From contig LS997564.1 in the NCBI GenBank assembly GCA_000469685.2, forward strand, positions 31,630,843 to 31,694,842: DNA of 64,000 bases, in the 5' to 3' direction. This DNA is from Haemonchus contortus. Its lineage: Eukaryota > Nematoda > Chromadorea > Rhabditida > Trichostrongylidae. The notes beneath the pieces are model-generated. The model was given only the letters and a program-made list of their open reading frames with translations. It did no database searches and was not told the DNA's origin. Of this stretch, positions 12,001 through 24,000 are shown piece after piece. Position numbers and translations under genes: made by a program. The first letter of the stretch is position 1, and each line of letters starts with the position of its first letter.

Positions 12001-15000
12001 TCGATTATTGATTTCAGTAGATTGCTGGTCCCATCTGCAAAGCATCCATTTTCAGCTGCCGACCGTTTGTGCTCCGTCATCGTGCTCGTCACCGGATGGC
12101 GATAGCGCTTTTGGTGATGCCTCATCCACGGAATCGGCCAGATGCCGAAACTCGGCGTTCTCCAGCAATGACAGTTGCCGCGATTCATTGCATACACCAA
12201 GCCCTACACAGGTACGATCATTGATTTTTCGCGATTTTCAGAGCTTCCAATCGATCAATAACAAGGTGATCAACTATGAGTAACATCAGAAGTTTTTATT
12301 ATACCTAATCATCATAGACGTTTGATGACCCTATCTATCAATAAATCAATCTCAATCGATTATTCACCATCAGCATCTAAGAGATATCGCCGCACCAATC
12401 CAATAAGGCTCATAAATCACCTACATGCAGGTCCGAACCTGATCAGTTGGTCTCGATCCGTAGAATTGTCCGTCCAACAGGATTATCTTGAGCCAGAGAC
12501 ATTTTGAGACGCATGATTGGGGTCTAGAAAACATATGCATCGTTTAGCATAGTAATCACATCAGGGATCTTGTTTACGATGGGAAGGTGTTTACGGTAAG
12601 GCTTTTTCCAGGGTTGCTATGGCCTATGCAGGCATATGCATGATACGTTGTATTGCGTCGTCGATATGACGCAACACTCAGCCACGCATCTGTTTGTGTT
12701 TAGAATCTATTCACATATGTCGTGGGAAACGATTTGGATTGCAAGGCCACTCGTCCTTTTTGTAAGGGCCAATTGTCCTTTTTCTAGGAGTGGGCGGAGC
12801 TTCCCACGGGTTCTTTAGATTTTGCGAGTTATCCATGAACTACAGGTGGTTTTAAAGTAACAGTAAAGAAGAAATGTAAGTCCGAAAAAGGTATCTGATC
12901 AATTTGGAACAGTTGGGTTCTTTGTGGGTTGAATTTCCCGTAAATGTCTCGCAAAAGCGTGCTCATGGCGGCTGTGGGTTTACCGGTGGGGATGGAGGGT
13001 TGGGTGTTTGACAGTTGGTATCAGTTAAACCAGCCTGGTCACCAATCAGGCCGGAGCTCTTCACCTAGTGTACTGAATGTTGACTTACTCATAGGTATTC
13101 GAAAAGTAGGGAGAATTGATGGGCAACCTTTAGAAGTTCCAACATCACTGCTCCGATTTCTATTGGGCTCGAGTGTTTTCTTGACCCGGATCCCCAGAGA
13201 AGTCCTTGTTTAGACGATTGCGAAGAACTGGGTACCCTTGTTCGCTCTGAAGTTAACTTCCTTCGAAGTGCTTACTCTCAATACCCGTTCCAACTTCTAA
13301 GACCCTTTTTCATAATCTCCTTCGGCCTGTGACCTCGTTCGGGTTGTAGCCCTTTTGAAAAAAAAGTTGTACAAACAGGCTGCAATAGGCTGAAACCTGA
13401 AAAACTGAGTCGAAGTTTCCGGAGGCTTGCCCTCGATCCCGGCTTCTAATAGAACAAGTTTCGAACCCCTTTCTTTTCCCTTGTTAGTTTTTGTTTCGAA
13501 TTCAATCCAAGTCTATGATTTCCCGGTGGATTTGATCGACAACCAGATAGGCGGTTCCTGTCACAAACTAGGCTTATGTTCGCTGTGTAATCGACATCAA
13601 TCAACGGTGTAGTCGTGTTTTCGCTGTGGTCACTGACTGATGCTAGGGTCACATAGAGTTCAAAGAGACACGATAGGGTTATTAGACACTGATGGACTAC
13701 TTGGGCCGTGGATGCGATCCGACGGCTGAAGAAATGTGAGTGATAGCTCAGAGCATCTGGCACTGAAATGACTTTCAAGGGTATCTCTAACTACTCCTAC
13801 TTGAGAGCTTTTGATGAAATTGTGACTAACTTGAAGCCCAGCGACATGTAGTGAACATTCAGCTCAAGGTTGCCCTTTTGAACGAGATCTCCTGCTTCTA
13901 GTAACCCGGCAGCTGAGAAAACTCGATGGTACGGACCCATCTTCCACGCCCATACGTCTTACTGCATGCTGAGATCGGCGATTCCTCTTTTTCACACGAT
14001 ATTTTCCACTGAAAGGAGTTTTCTTTCGAATCAATCCGTTTTAATGGGATGCGCCACGCTCTTGAGAGACGGTTGGAGTGATGAAAGCCTGGGGAGATGT
14101 GGAACCCCATGAATCCCTTAACTAGCCAGTCTAGTTTTAGTCAGCTGTAGAACTGTAGAGGGCTTACGTGACCCATGTAGACCACCATCATCCATCAAGC
14201 GAGTGATATAGGTGATTCGGGCCACTGCACCCTCTCCACCTCTGTTCCGACTCAAATCACATCCAATAGTGATCACTAAGGGGGGCTCGAACTTCTTCCT
14301 TTCTAGGAGTTCACATAGACCACCTCATTCACCAGATAGCGGTGCAGCATGAAATGAGGCTAGGATATTCAGCTGTTGGCCAAGTTACGATCAAAGTCGC
14401 ATTCCGCCTGGCGGAAGACATTACGCCATCCGGTAAATGCTGCTCAGATGTTGTCTCTGGTGAACAGAGTGATGAGCCGATCGACCAGGTGCCTCAGCGG
14501 GATACCTTTGGAAGTGGTCCGACGGGCTGACTCAGCTGGATATGTCCTGTTCGGCCAGAGCGGTCGTTGGTCGCTTGGCGTCGTTCACATTAATTGCCAT
14601 CTGATTAATGGCGTCATTTGAATCGAATCTGAGCAATGTGAGAATGGCAAATTTGGGCAGAACCAATCGAAAGTGATAAATTTCAAGGTAAACCAGTTAG
14701 TTGAGACCAATCACAAGACCATTCGTGCGGCGTTAATTTCGGGAAGGCTGGAAAAGAAAGAAGTGAATGGTTCTCTGGTTTTCCAGAGGTGCGCTGCCCA
14801 TTCGATTTCGATCTTCGGACCTACGTTCACTTGAATTCGTTGTAGTCTCATGAACGTACCACTTGCGAAGACCAGCTAAAAGTGTTATGAGTTTTTATCC
14901 ACCCAGACAGATCTATCTCTCTATGGGTGGTATGGAGGTATGGGAGGTTGGTCGAATGTTAGTCGCATACCATAGAAATAGCACAGCTTCATACAACTGA

Positions 15001-18000
15001 ACCATCTCAGTCTTTTGTTCCTATGCTCAATCGTTTGTCCTTTTGAACTCTGATCCTAAACAGCCTTGTGAAGGCATTGGGAATTGAATTCTGGAAAATA
15101 TTGCAATAATCGAGCAACTTGGAAGGTGGTGTAGTGGCAAATGGTGCACTACGACCCAGACGTAGTCCTGAGATAGAATCACGGCTCGATGTCCGCTCAT
15201 TCCAAGCCAGCCTTCCATCCCTCCTGAGTTGGTTATTGGGTAATAGATCCGTCTGGAATTAAAAAAAACAATGCTTTCTTTATACACTTATGGTCCTAGG
15301 ATCGAATCCAGCCTCGATGTCCGCTCGGGACACTTCTTTCCCTCCAGAGGTCAGTTGATTAGTAATCGTCAGTAAGCATAGAAGTACTGACTGTTAATAC
15401 TGTGAGTACCGATAGCTAGTCTTTGTAGAGTTGAACCTCCAGATGACCTTCCCCTTAGGTTGAGATTCCAAAATATTTCAAAGGTGATCGGACATCGATA
15501 ACATCGAATCACTGGGTAGTTTTTCAGCCTTGTCACCTCAGACGTCCTTACATCCAGTCAGCTTTGTTCAAGCGACGATGATACCTCTTGACCATGCTCT
15601 ATCAGCTCCTCGGATAAGCTCTACTTTCCCAAATCTCTAAAGTTAACTAGGTTTTCTTGCTTTTTCCAGTTCCGGGCTCGATTCCAAACTTTGAGTTTGA
15701 GCCTTGTTGCGCCACCAGTTTTCCTGATGTCAGGCCTCACAGGGAGTATCACTCAAACAATGCCGTACTCAAACTTGTATGTGAACAGTGTCATCCCATT
15801 ACGTTTGCATTGACAGGGCTTTGTCATACGTTACTCATTCTCCTCTCTTCTGGTCAAATAACCAACCAGTCGGCACTCTTTGACGTTTTATCTCGCTTTG
15901 TTTGCGAGTGACTTTATTGGACCATTCGATTTGAACTTTCTGGGCTGTACGTGTTTGCGGACGAGTTCTCAGCTGGCTTCCTCACAGGCGGTTTTGCCTC
16001 CTTTGGTCACCTTGAAAGAAGCCGAGATTGGCTGCCATCTGCATTGCGGCAAACGCAACGACCTTATTCGTTGCCGTTCCTATCAATTATCGATTTTACG
16101 CTTGACCAATTCGCATGATTGTTATCGGAAAAGGAAAACGGTGGCTCGCGATTCGCCATTTGAAGAGATCAACCGATCAGGTTCACGGACAGGCTCATTG
16201 GTAGAATAATTAATTCGCGAAAGGACTTTCTCTAGGGTACCATGACTTGGAAAGCTACGATGGAGCTAACAGGGAGATTAGATCATAGATCCAGTTACGG
16301 GTATCTTCGAAAAAGCTTTTTCAGACTACGGTAGACCAGGTCATTGATTTATTCTATGATATCGTTTTTTTTTTCAAAAAAGGTAATTACATGGAGGAGG
16401 AACTCCACGGATAGAAGGCAAGTGTTTTGAATTCCACGGAAAATAAATCGACAGATTTCTCGCACGACAAGAAAGGTGGATCGTCGGCTCCTCGAAAAGT
16501 CCAGCAATATGATCTACCGTACCGCATGGATTATACCGTCTCAGTGGCGTACCGTAATTCGTGCGATCCTGTCTTTTCAACTTTAACCCACACCAAAATC
16601 GATAAAACCTCGGGCGAGCATTCCATGAACTGGAAATCACTCATGTACAAAAATACAAAACTTGAATGAATCTGAGAAGGTTGAAAAATCATAGATGTTT
16701 GAGTGATTAAGAGAATCGGGCCTAACTAAATCTCAAGTCCCTTCACCATGGTTATACCGTAACCAACTGGTGGTCTTCGAACGAACAAACCGACTTCTCA
16801 TATCCACAAACTGTACCTAGGCGGTCATGAAAATAGAAATGGCTCAAGGTCCATAATGTTGCCCCGAAACTTACTACCCGAGGGCGAGGCCTAGTTCCGA
16901 AAGTAGTCCTCATTTCAAACACAATTTTAGGAAATATTCCACTTTCTACTCGTGAAATTCCTTTTTTTTTGTGCTCTAGTGGGTATTTCTATAAAAACCT
17001 TCCTTAATTTGTCCTTCATTCTGATAAGGTATTAACTTACATGCACTTTGTTAGAAACGGACCAGTAAGCCACTACCCCTTATGCCCTCATCATCTCTTC
17101 TAGAGTGACCCGGGTCGGATTTTTCAAGCCACAAATGCTGTTTCGAATTCCGACATTCCGGTATTCCGAATACGGTTGCACCCCTTTGTTTTTACCGTAT
17201 CCACTTACGGTTCACCAATGCCTTCTGTCGTGATTTTTAATTTCTCAGACCAGGTGCTCATGTCTTTGAATGCTGTGGGTGATTAATTATGGTCGAGCTG
17301 TTCTCTTTTTGGTCCGCGCAACGCGCTTGCCTTCTGGCATGCACAAGTGAATACCGTAATTCACCAGTCGGTCAGGGGTGGCGACTAATTGCCGTTAATT
17401 GTGCAAATTGTAATAACAATGTTGTTATTATGACATTTAATGACTGTATGACACATTTATGGCGTCGTCCGTCGCGCAACGATGGTGTCGTGGTAGTCAG
17501 TGAAAGGAGCTGGTCATCCAACGGTCAAATGGGTCCATAAATTCGAGTACCCCAGATGGTTTGGTTGCACGAGTAACATACTTTTGAATATACCTGGTCG
17601 TGACCGCATAAATCGATTATTAAAGTGAATTCAGCGGAAAGAATAGATGATCTGCCTTATAGATCGAGCCCGTTCCGGGCCGGGACCCCCCAAGAATTTT
17701 TGAAAATGAGTGTCAAAAATTGGTAAATATTGGGAGGAGAGAGTTCCGAAATCCCGATCTCGCCCTCCGAAATCCTGCCTCTATTCGGATTCAGAAGGAC
17801 CCAATTTTTGAAATGAGAATTCCTCATGGCAACGATGTGAAGGAGCTTTTCCGAGTCTGGAGGAAAGTTGTCTCTTCTGGGTAGACGTGGTGTAGTGCCA
17901 AGTGGCGCACTATTACACGCGCATGGTCCGGGATCGAATCCCAGATTGACATTCGTCCAGCCCAGGACTTCCATCATTTTGAGGTTGATTAATTGGTACC

Positions 18001-21000
18001 AGGTTCATTTGGAAAAAGAGAAACAATGGCTCCTATGGAGTCCGATCACCACAGCTTTCTGTATAAACCACATACGCATTCAGAGTGCCAGCACGGTTCT
18101 GGAAGGAAGTCGAATGCAGGGCGCATCCCAAAGGCGGGGATGGTTGACGCCAAAGACTTTTCTCTCTAACCTTTTTGACTTCGTACTTCGATGCCTTCTA
18201 CATCCTTTCTCAATCAATAGAATCTCTAGAGAGCTCTGAACTGGACAGTACAAAAAGGACTGAATGTACAAGAAATAATGGCTTGTACACATGTACATAT
18301 ATGTAGAAAGTTCTTATGTGCTTGTGAAGGAAATGATAAAAATCAGAAAACCTAATAACCATCCATTCCATGGTATCCTGGGACCCACGTTCCCATATGC
18401 CTCACCCATACGGGAATACTTATACTTCATACGTAATCGACGCCTAAATACCCTCCGTGTCCGTCCATCCGAAGTCTGTTTTGACACATTTGAAACGACA
18501 ATTCCGATGTGTCGACGTGGGCAGGCTTTGATGGGTCGGCGTCGGCCGACGGACGTATGAATCAGTCGCACGTCCGTTACTCAAAAGCTGTCATACTGAG
18601 TTATTGATCGGTGCCGGAGCTGGTCGTCGTCTGCCTTCTGAATCCCCTCGGCGAACCTTCTTTCATTGCAGATATCACCACGATCAACTGAACCTACCGC
18701 TGAAGAGTTGAAGGCTGCTAAAATCAAACAGGCACTGGAGAAAATGCGCGAAGCTAAGGTAAACAAATTTTTGTTCATAACTTCATAAATGAAACTTTTT
18801 TGACGTCAATTGATTGAAACAACCGAAAAGCATCGCGAAATGATGGAACTTTACTTTTAGGGGTTACATGATGTCTTTGACAGGAACGAAAATTCTGTGC
18901 AGGCACTCGATTCTCACAGTACCTAACGGCAAAATAAAATGTAACGGACGCGAAATTTCACAGGAAACATCTTTTATTCTACGGCATAGCTCTATGTGAT
19001 ACACAAGTCTTCAACCCGTCACATATACGGTGCATTGAAACGGTGCTGCATAGCATCACAAGTTCTTCTTCCAGTCAAGACCCATAGCAAGATCACTGTA
19101 GAAGTCGAGCGCCCGTACTGAGTTTTCCTTTCAACAGGTCTTTGATATAAATAATCATTTTTGTGGTACATAAGTCAAGTTTTTACTCAGGGTTAGGACT
19201 GGGCTTTATTCAGGGTTGGACTATCACCTACCAACTGTCAAAAATCAATGAATTTTTAATAGAATTGAAATAATTACTTGATCACTCCCCTAGTTTATTT
19301 TTATGTTAAATATTTCCACGACATCTAATTACTTTTCTTCACGATGTTTTTGACTCCTGGCCATAAGCATCCAGGTGATCTTACGATCTTATTGTTTTAA
19401 GCCGATTACCTGGGGCTCCTGTGCAGCTGCCACACGTGCATAATATAGCTTTATTACCATGGTAGCCTTTATAACGTCTTGGAGAGGTCATTGCTATTCT
19501 TCAAAGGCATTTTCGGGACTGTAATGGGAGAAAGTACGCAAAGTCGCGTGCATTCCGTACTGAGCGTAAAATTTAAAGCGTAGCTTCCTTCTAACCGACT
19601 AACTAACTCTAACTTCTAACTGAAACATCAAAGAAGTAGGTTCAAGATAAACCTACACTACCATTGGAAGCTGTCAGCCATCTGATATTCCCGCGCCTAA
19701 TATAAAAAAGCGATCTGGAACTAGTTCCTTACCGTAATACTAGTCGTAAAATAATTACTGGAATGACATTTTGTCACCAAAAATTGGACGCTAGACGACC
19801 AATTCCCTCACGGGCTGTTAATAGTGGGGATCAAATTAGGGGGTTGATTCGTACTGTAGCCTTTAAGCACTATTTTCGCAATATTACCTTTGTGAAACTT
19901 TCAAAATTCGACTCCGACAAGTCACGAGATTTTCTATTTTTTAAGGTTACTCGAATATTCGTCAAGTTTTTCGTAGAAGATGGAGCACCGCTTCAAATGC
20001 TTGTTGATGAGCGATGGACCGTTGCAGATGTAAGTTCTCATTTTGAAACTTTCCACTTGATTCTCTCATTTCCCTATTTCCTGAATGATACTGGGGGATA
20101 GGGTGGAATTGCAGAAGTACGATTTTAAAATTTTAATTGTTCATTTTGCAGACGATGCAACAATTGGCTGATAAACACCATATTTTCTTGTGCGAGGATC
20201 ACTGTATAGTGGAAGAATTTCCGGACTTATATATTCGTGAGTTTTACAATTGAGTGCAGTGTTGAGTGAACTGTTCAGACTTTGAATGGTGAGAAAGAAT
20301 TTTATTTTGGTATAGGGATATGAAACTGGTTATGTTTTTATTTTCGCTGTAAGTGCGGTAGTTTTTCATATATTTCTGTAGAGTTATATAATAAAATGAG
20401 GTGTACATAGAGGTGCTATTTCGCCTCTAATGGTACTAGTTCTTGAAAAGTGTGATGAAGCATTAGTGGGATCTGGATACCGGCTGAATCTTTGTTGGTG
20501 TGATTTGAGGAGAAGGGAGGAAGATGAAAGATTTGCGTTAGTTTTGTTTGTACTAAATATTCAATATTTTTTGTTTTCAAGGTCGAATCTATGAAGATCA
20601 TGAGAATCTGGTCGAAAACATCCAAATGTGGGTACAAGACTCGCCGAACAAGCTGCATTTCATTCGTCGTCCTGACAAATATCCGTTCATTGGTACGTTG
20701 TTCACCTCAATTTAGCTTCACATCACAGCTTCACTTCTACTTTCCAATTAAATCAGCTTCTCCCTCTTAGTTCTTTTCATTTAACCCCTCGCTTTTTTGA
20801 TAACGAGATTCCTCATACACTATCAAATTCTCTGTTGCTTGAGAGTTATTTGAAATGTTTTCCTTTTTTTCTGTTTTTTAAGCATTCAGTACTTTGTGTT
20901 TCAGACCGTCCCGAGTTGTACCTCGTGACAGAGAAAACAGCTGACCTGGAAGTACCACCCGGCGACAATTGGACTAGAGAAGTGAAGACTCAATTCGTTC

Positions 21001-24000
21001 AGGTACTATTCATCATTGTTTTTTATTGTTCATTTAGAATGGTTGGGCGATTTTAGCTGAATTATGATTTGTTCATATGATTGCTAACACATATTTGTAT
21101 TTGTTACACCATCATTTGATGGCAAAAAAAGTGGAACCAGTTCAGTTCGATACGCAGTTATATGCGCCCTTTCTACTTGCGGCGTGAGAGCTGAGCTAGT
21201 CCTTGGTGATCTTGTGGTTTCGACATTGTAAAACAAAAGAGGGGAGCTCTCAAACGAGAGCGATATACCGTAAAAGATATCGCGGACATCAGGTCTGATT
21301 ACTACCCAAAATGTGCTATTGTCTTTACGGCGACTTCGTCCGCGTCTTGTCCTCTGCAGGCTCAAAATATTATTTTGAGTCACGATCAAATTGTAGGCAT
21401 CTAAAAACCTATGGGAAACTGTTTCAGAATATTATAGTGTGGGAACAAAATATAAACTCAAACTCATTCACTCTCCAATTTAGGACTTCTTCACCCGTGA
21501 AACTGTGTCGCCGCCTGAATTGGAAGGTTTCTTATACTTGAAATCGGATGGCCGGAAAAGCTGGAAGAAACACTTCTTTGTGCTCAGACCGAGCGGGCTC
21601 TACTATGCTCCTAAAGGAAAGAAGTAAGTTCCTGAAGTCTCATGTATTGAAATGCCATCTCACTTTCAAGTGCTGTTCTACCCATAATCCCATGGTCACA
21701 AGCAATCGCTTAAGTTTTACCCCTTTTTTGGGTCTAAAGCATTCCTTCTGGTCGTTGAAGCACGAAGCTGTTGAAGTCCAACGCCTTTTCCTCGTATTTC
21801 AAACCTATTCACCTCGACCATTTGCTCATACTTTTGTCTGCTCGGTCTTTCCTAAAACTTCAAAGATGATTCGTATTAATACCAATAACGTTATGTTTGC
21901 CATCCCTCCTTTTTTGTTCAAGGCCATAGCTAATGCGATACATATGTAATATTTCTTGAAAGCCAGATTTACATGTAATTCGAAAATAATTGAACATCAA
22001 ACTACCGCTGAAATACAGTTTTTCGTATGCCCATATTCTGCCTGATTGCAGGTCATCAAAAGATCTCCAGTGTTTGATGAATTTGCACTCAAATCAAGTA
22101 TACACTGGGATAGGTTGGGCAAAGAAGTACAAGGCTCCAACGGATTGGTGTATAGCGATCAAGGTATTTTTGTTCTTTATTCGATTTTCATTTTATTTTT
22201 CCACAAGGCGGCTAAGCACGCTATTGCGTGCGCTAGGGGCTCTAACCAAGGGACGAAACCACATGAGCTTCTGATTTTCATTACAGAACTTTATCATCTG
22301 AGCCTCTTCACTGACACCTCTGTAGCGGCCATCGTTTTTTTGGGAAGTGAGAAGGGGCCATGTGTGGCCATAAAGAGCACTCCGATGAATACAAATCAAA
22401 TACCTCTGCAGTCCATGTAGTCGAAGAAATGCTGCGTAGTTTGGGCTGTGTGTGGCCATGGACGCTAACTTTAAAAGGGGGCCCCTTTCGGTAGTTGTAG
22501 GGATTTACACGTCTCTACAAACATGGACACAAACTTTTAGAAAATTTTTAGCCTAATTTTTCAAAGAGTTTAGGGGTACCCCTAGTTGTACACCTATGTG
22601 GTCAGGGTTAGTGTGAAGGACGAATGCATAAATTTTTGATCTTAGCTCCGCCCCTCTCTTTGGAAACTCCACCCACTCTAGACTTCGAACCACATTACTT
22701 TTATTACCTAAAGACAACTTCTTCCCTCGTTTTGAAACGCATCTGAAGAGACTTAATAATTTTAATGTAAGCCCACTTTGGTGCCAATCCCGCCCACTTG
22801 TGGCATCTGACCACATTTGTTCTTATGCACCTTGATACCTTTTTGCCGCATCCCAGAACGTTTCTGTACAGAGTTGTAAATGTTTGTTTCAGCCCCGCCC
22901 ACTTTAGTGTCAACTCCGCCCACTTCTAGGATTTGACCACATTTTTTCTTTTGCATCTTAATACCTTTTTGCCGCATCCCAGAACGTTTCTGAAAAGAGT
23001 CATAAATTTTTGATCTAAGCTCCGCCCACTTTGGTGCCAGCCCCGCCCACTTGCGGCATCTGACCACATTTGTTCTTTTACACCTTAATACCTTTTTGCC
23101 GCATCCCAGAACGTTTCTGAAAGGAGTTATAAATTTTTGATCTAAGCTCCGCCCACTTGTTGCATCTGACCACATTTGTTCTTTTACACCTTAATACCTT
23201 TTCGCCACATCCCAGAACGTTTCTGTACAGAGTTATAAATTTTTGTTTTAGCCCCACCCACTTTAGTGTCAACTCCGCCCACCTTAGTGCCGGCCCCGCC
23301 CACTTCTGGGATTTGACCACATTTGTTCTTTTGCATCTTAATACCTTTTTGCCGCATCCCAGAACGTTTCTTAAAAGAGTCATAAATTTTTGATCTAAGC
23401 TCCGCCCACTTTGGTGCCAGCCCCGCCCACTTGCGGCATCTGGCCACATTTGTTCTTTTACACCTTAATACCTTTTTGCCGCATCCCAGAACGTTTCTGA
23501 AAAGAGTCATAAATTTTTGATCTAAGCTCCGCCCACTTTGGTGCCAGCCCCGCCCACTTGCGGCATCTGGCCACATTTGTTTTTTTACACCTTAATACCT
23601 TCTTGCCGCATCCCAGAACGTTTCCGAACGAAGTTACACTCATTTTTTGAAAAGTAGCTTTCATCTTAACGCACGCCCCGCCCACAGTGGGCGGGGCTTC
23701 GCTAAGCTTACGCATGCCCAGCACGCAGAAGGCCCTGCTCACTCTTTTTATTTTTTTCCTGGCCTCTGCGCCTTAATTGAATCGAGTTATGATTGCGTCT
23801 GAAAAGTACCGCCCATTTTGAGTAAGCTCCGCCCACAGTACGTGGGTCTCCTCCGTCAGGTTTAATGACCCAATCCTCACCTTTGCTCATTTTTTCCTGG
23901 TGTCTCGACTTTCTCGAGGCCAAAAGAAGGTGTTTAGCTCTTGGCACCGCCCATTCCGGCACTTGCCCCGCCCCCAGTGGGCGGAGCTCCACAGAGCTCG

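Larger units (their letters stand above)
12212..18671 (+). other. mig-10: mig-10 intron 3
   Basis: The largest intron, 6.5 kb, from GT at 12212 to CATTGCAG ending at 18671. It contains a full SINE copy (17883-18172), a SINE head (15118-15290) and a second partial head (15297-15345). No internal exon with matching phase and coding character was found. Two short palindromic patches are visible, for example TAATAACA / TGTTATTA around 17411-17430. Confidence 0.7.

Noticed and set aside
17883..17960. Functional tRNA gene
   Set aside because: A- and B-box-like motifs are present, but the flanks do not pair as an acceptor stem and the unit continues into a SINE body.
17868..18239. 123-codon plus-strand open frame
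   Set aside because: It covers the SINE copy; similar frames appear over other SINE copies in different registers.
22553..23742. Series of 87-137 codon open frames on the minus strand sharing [20 protein letters not shown] peptides
   Set aside because: They are reading-frame products of the tandem array. The unit is not a multiple of three and is stop-free in several frames, so long frames arise automatically.
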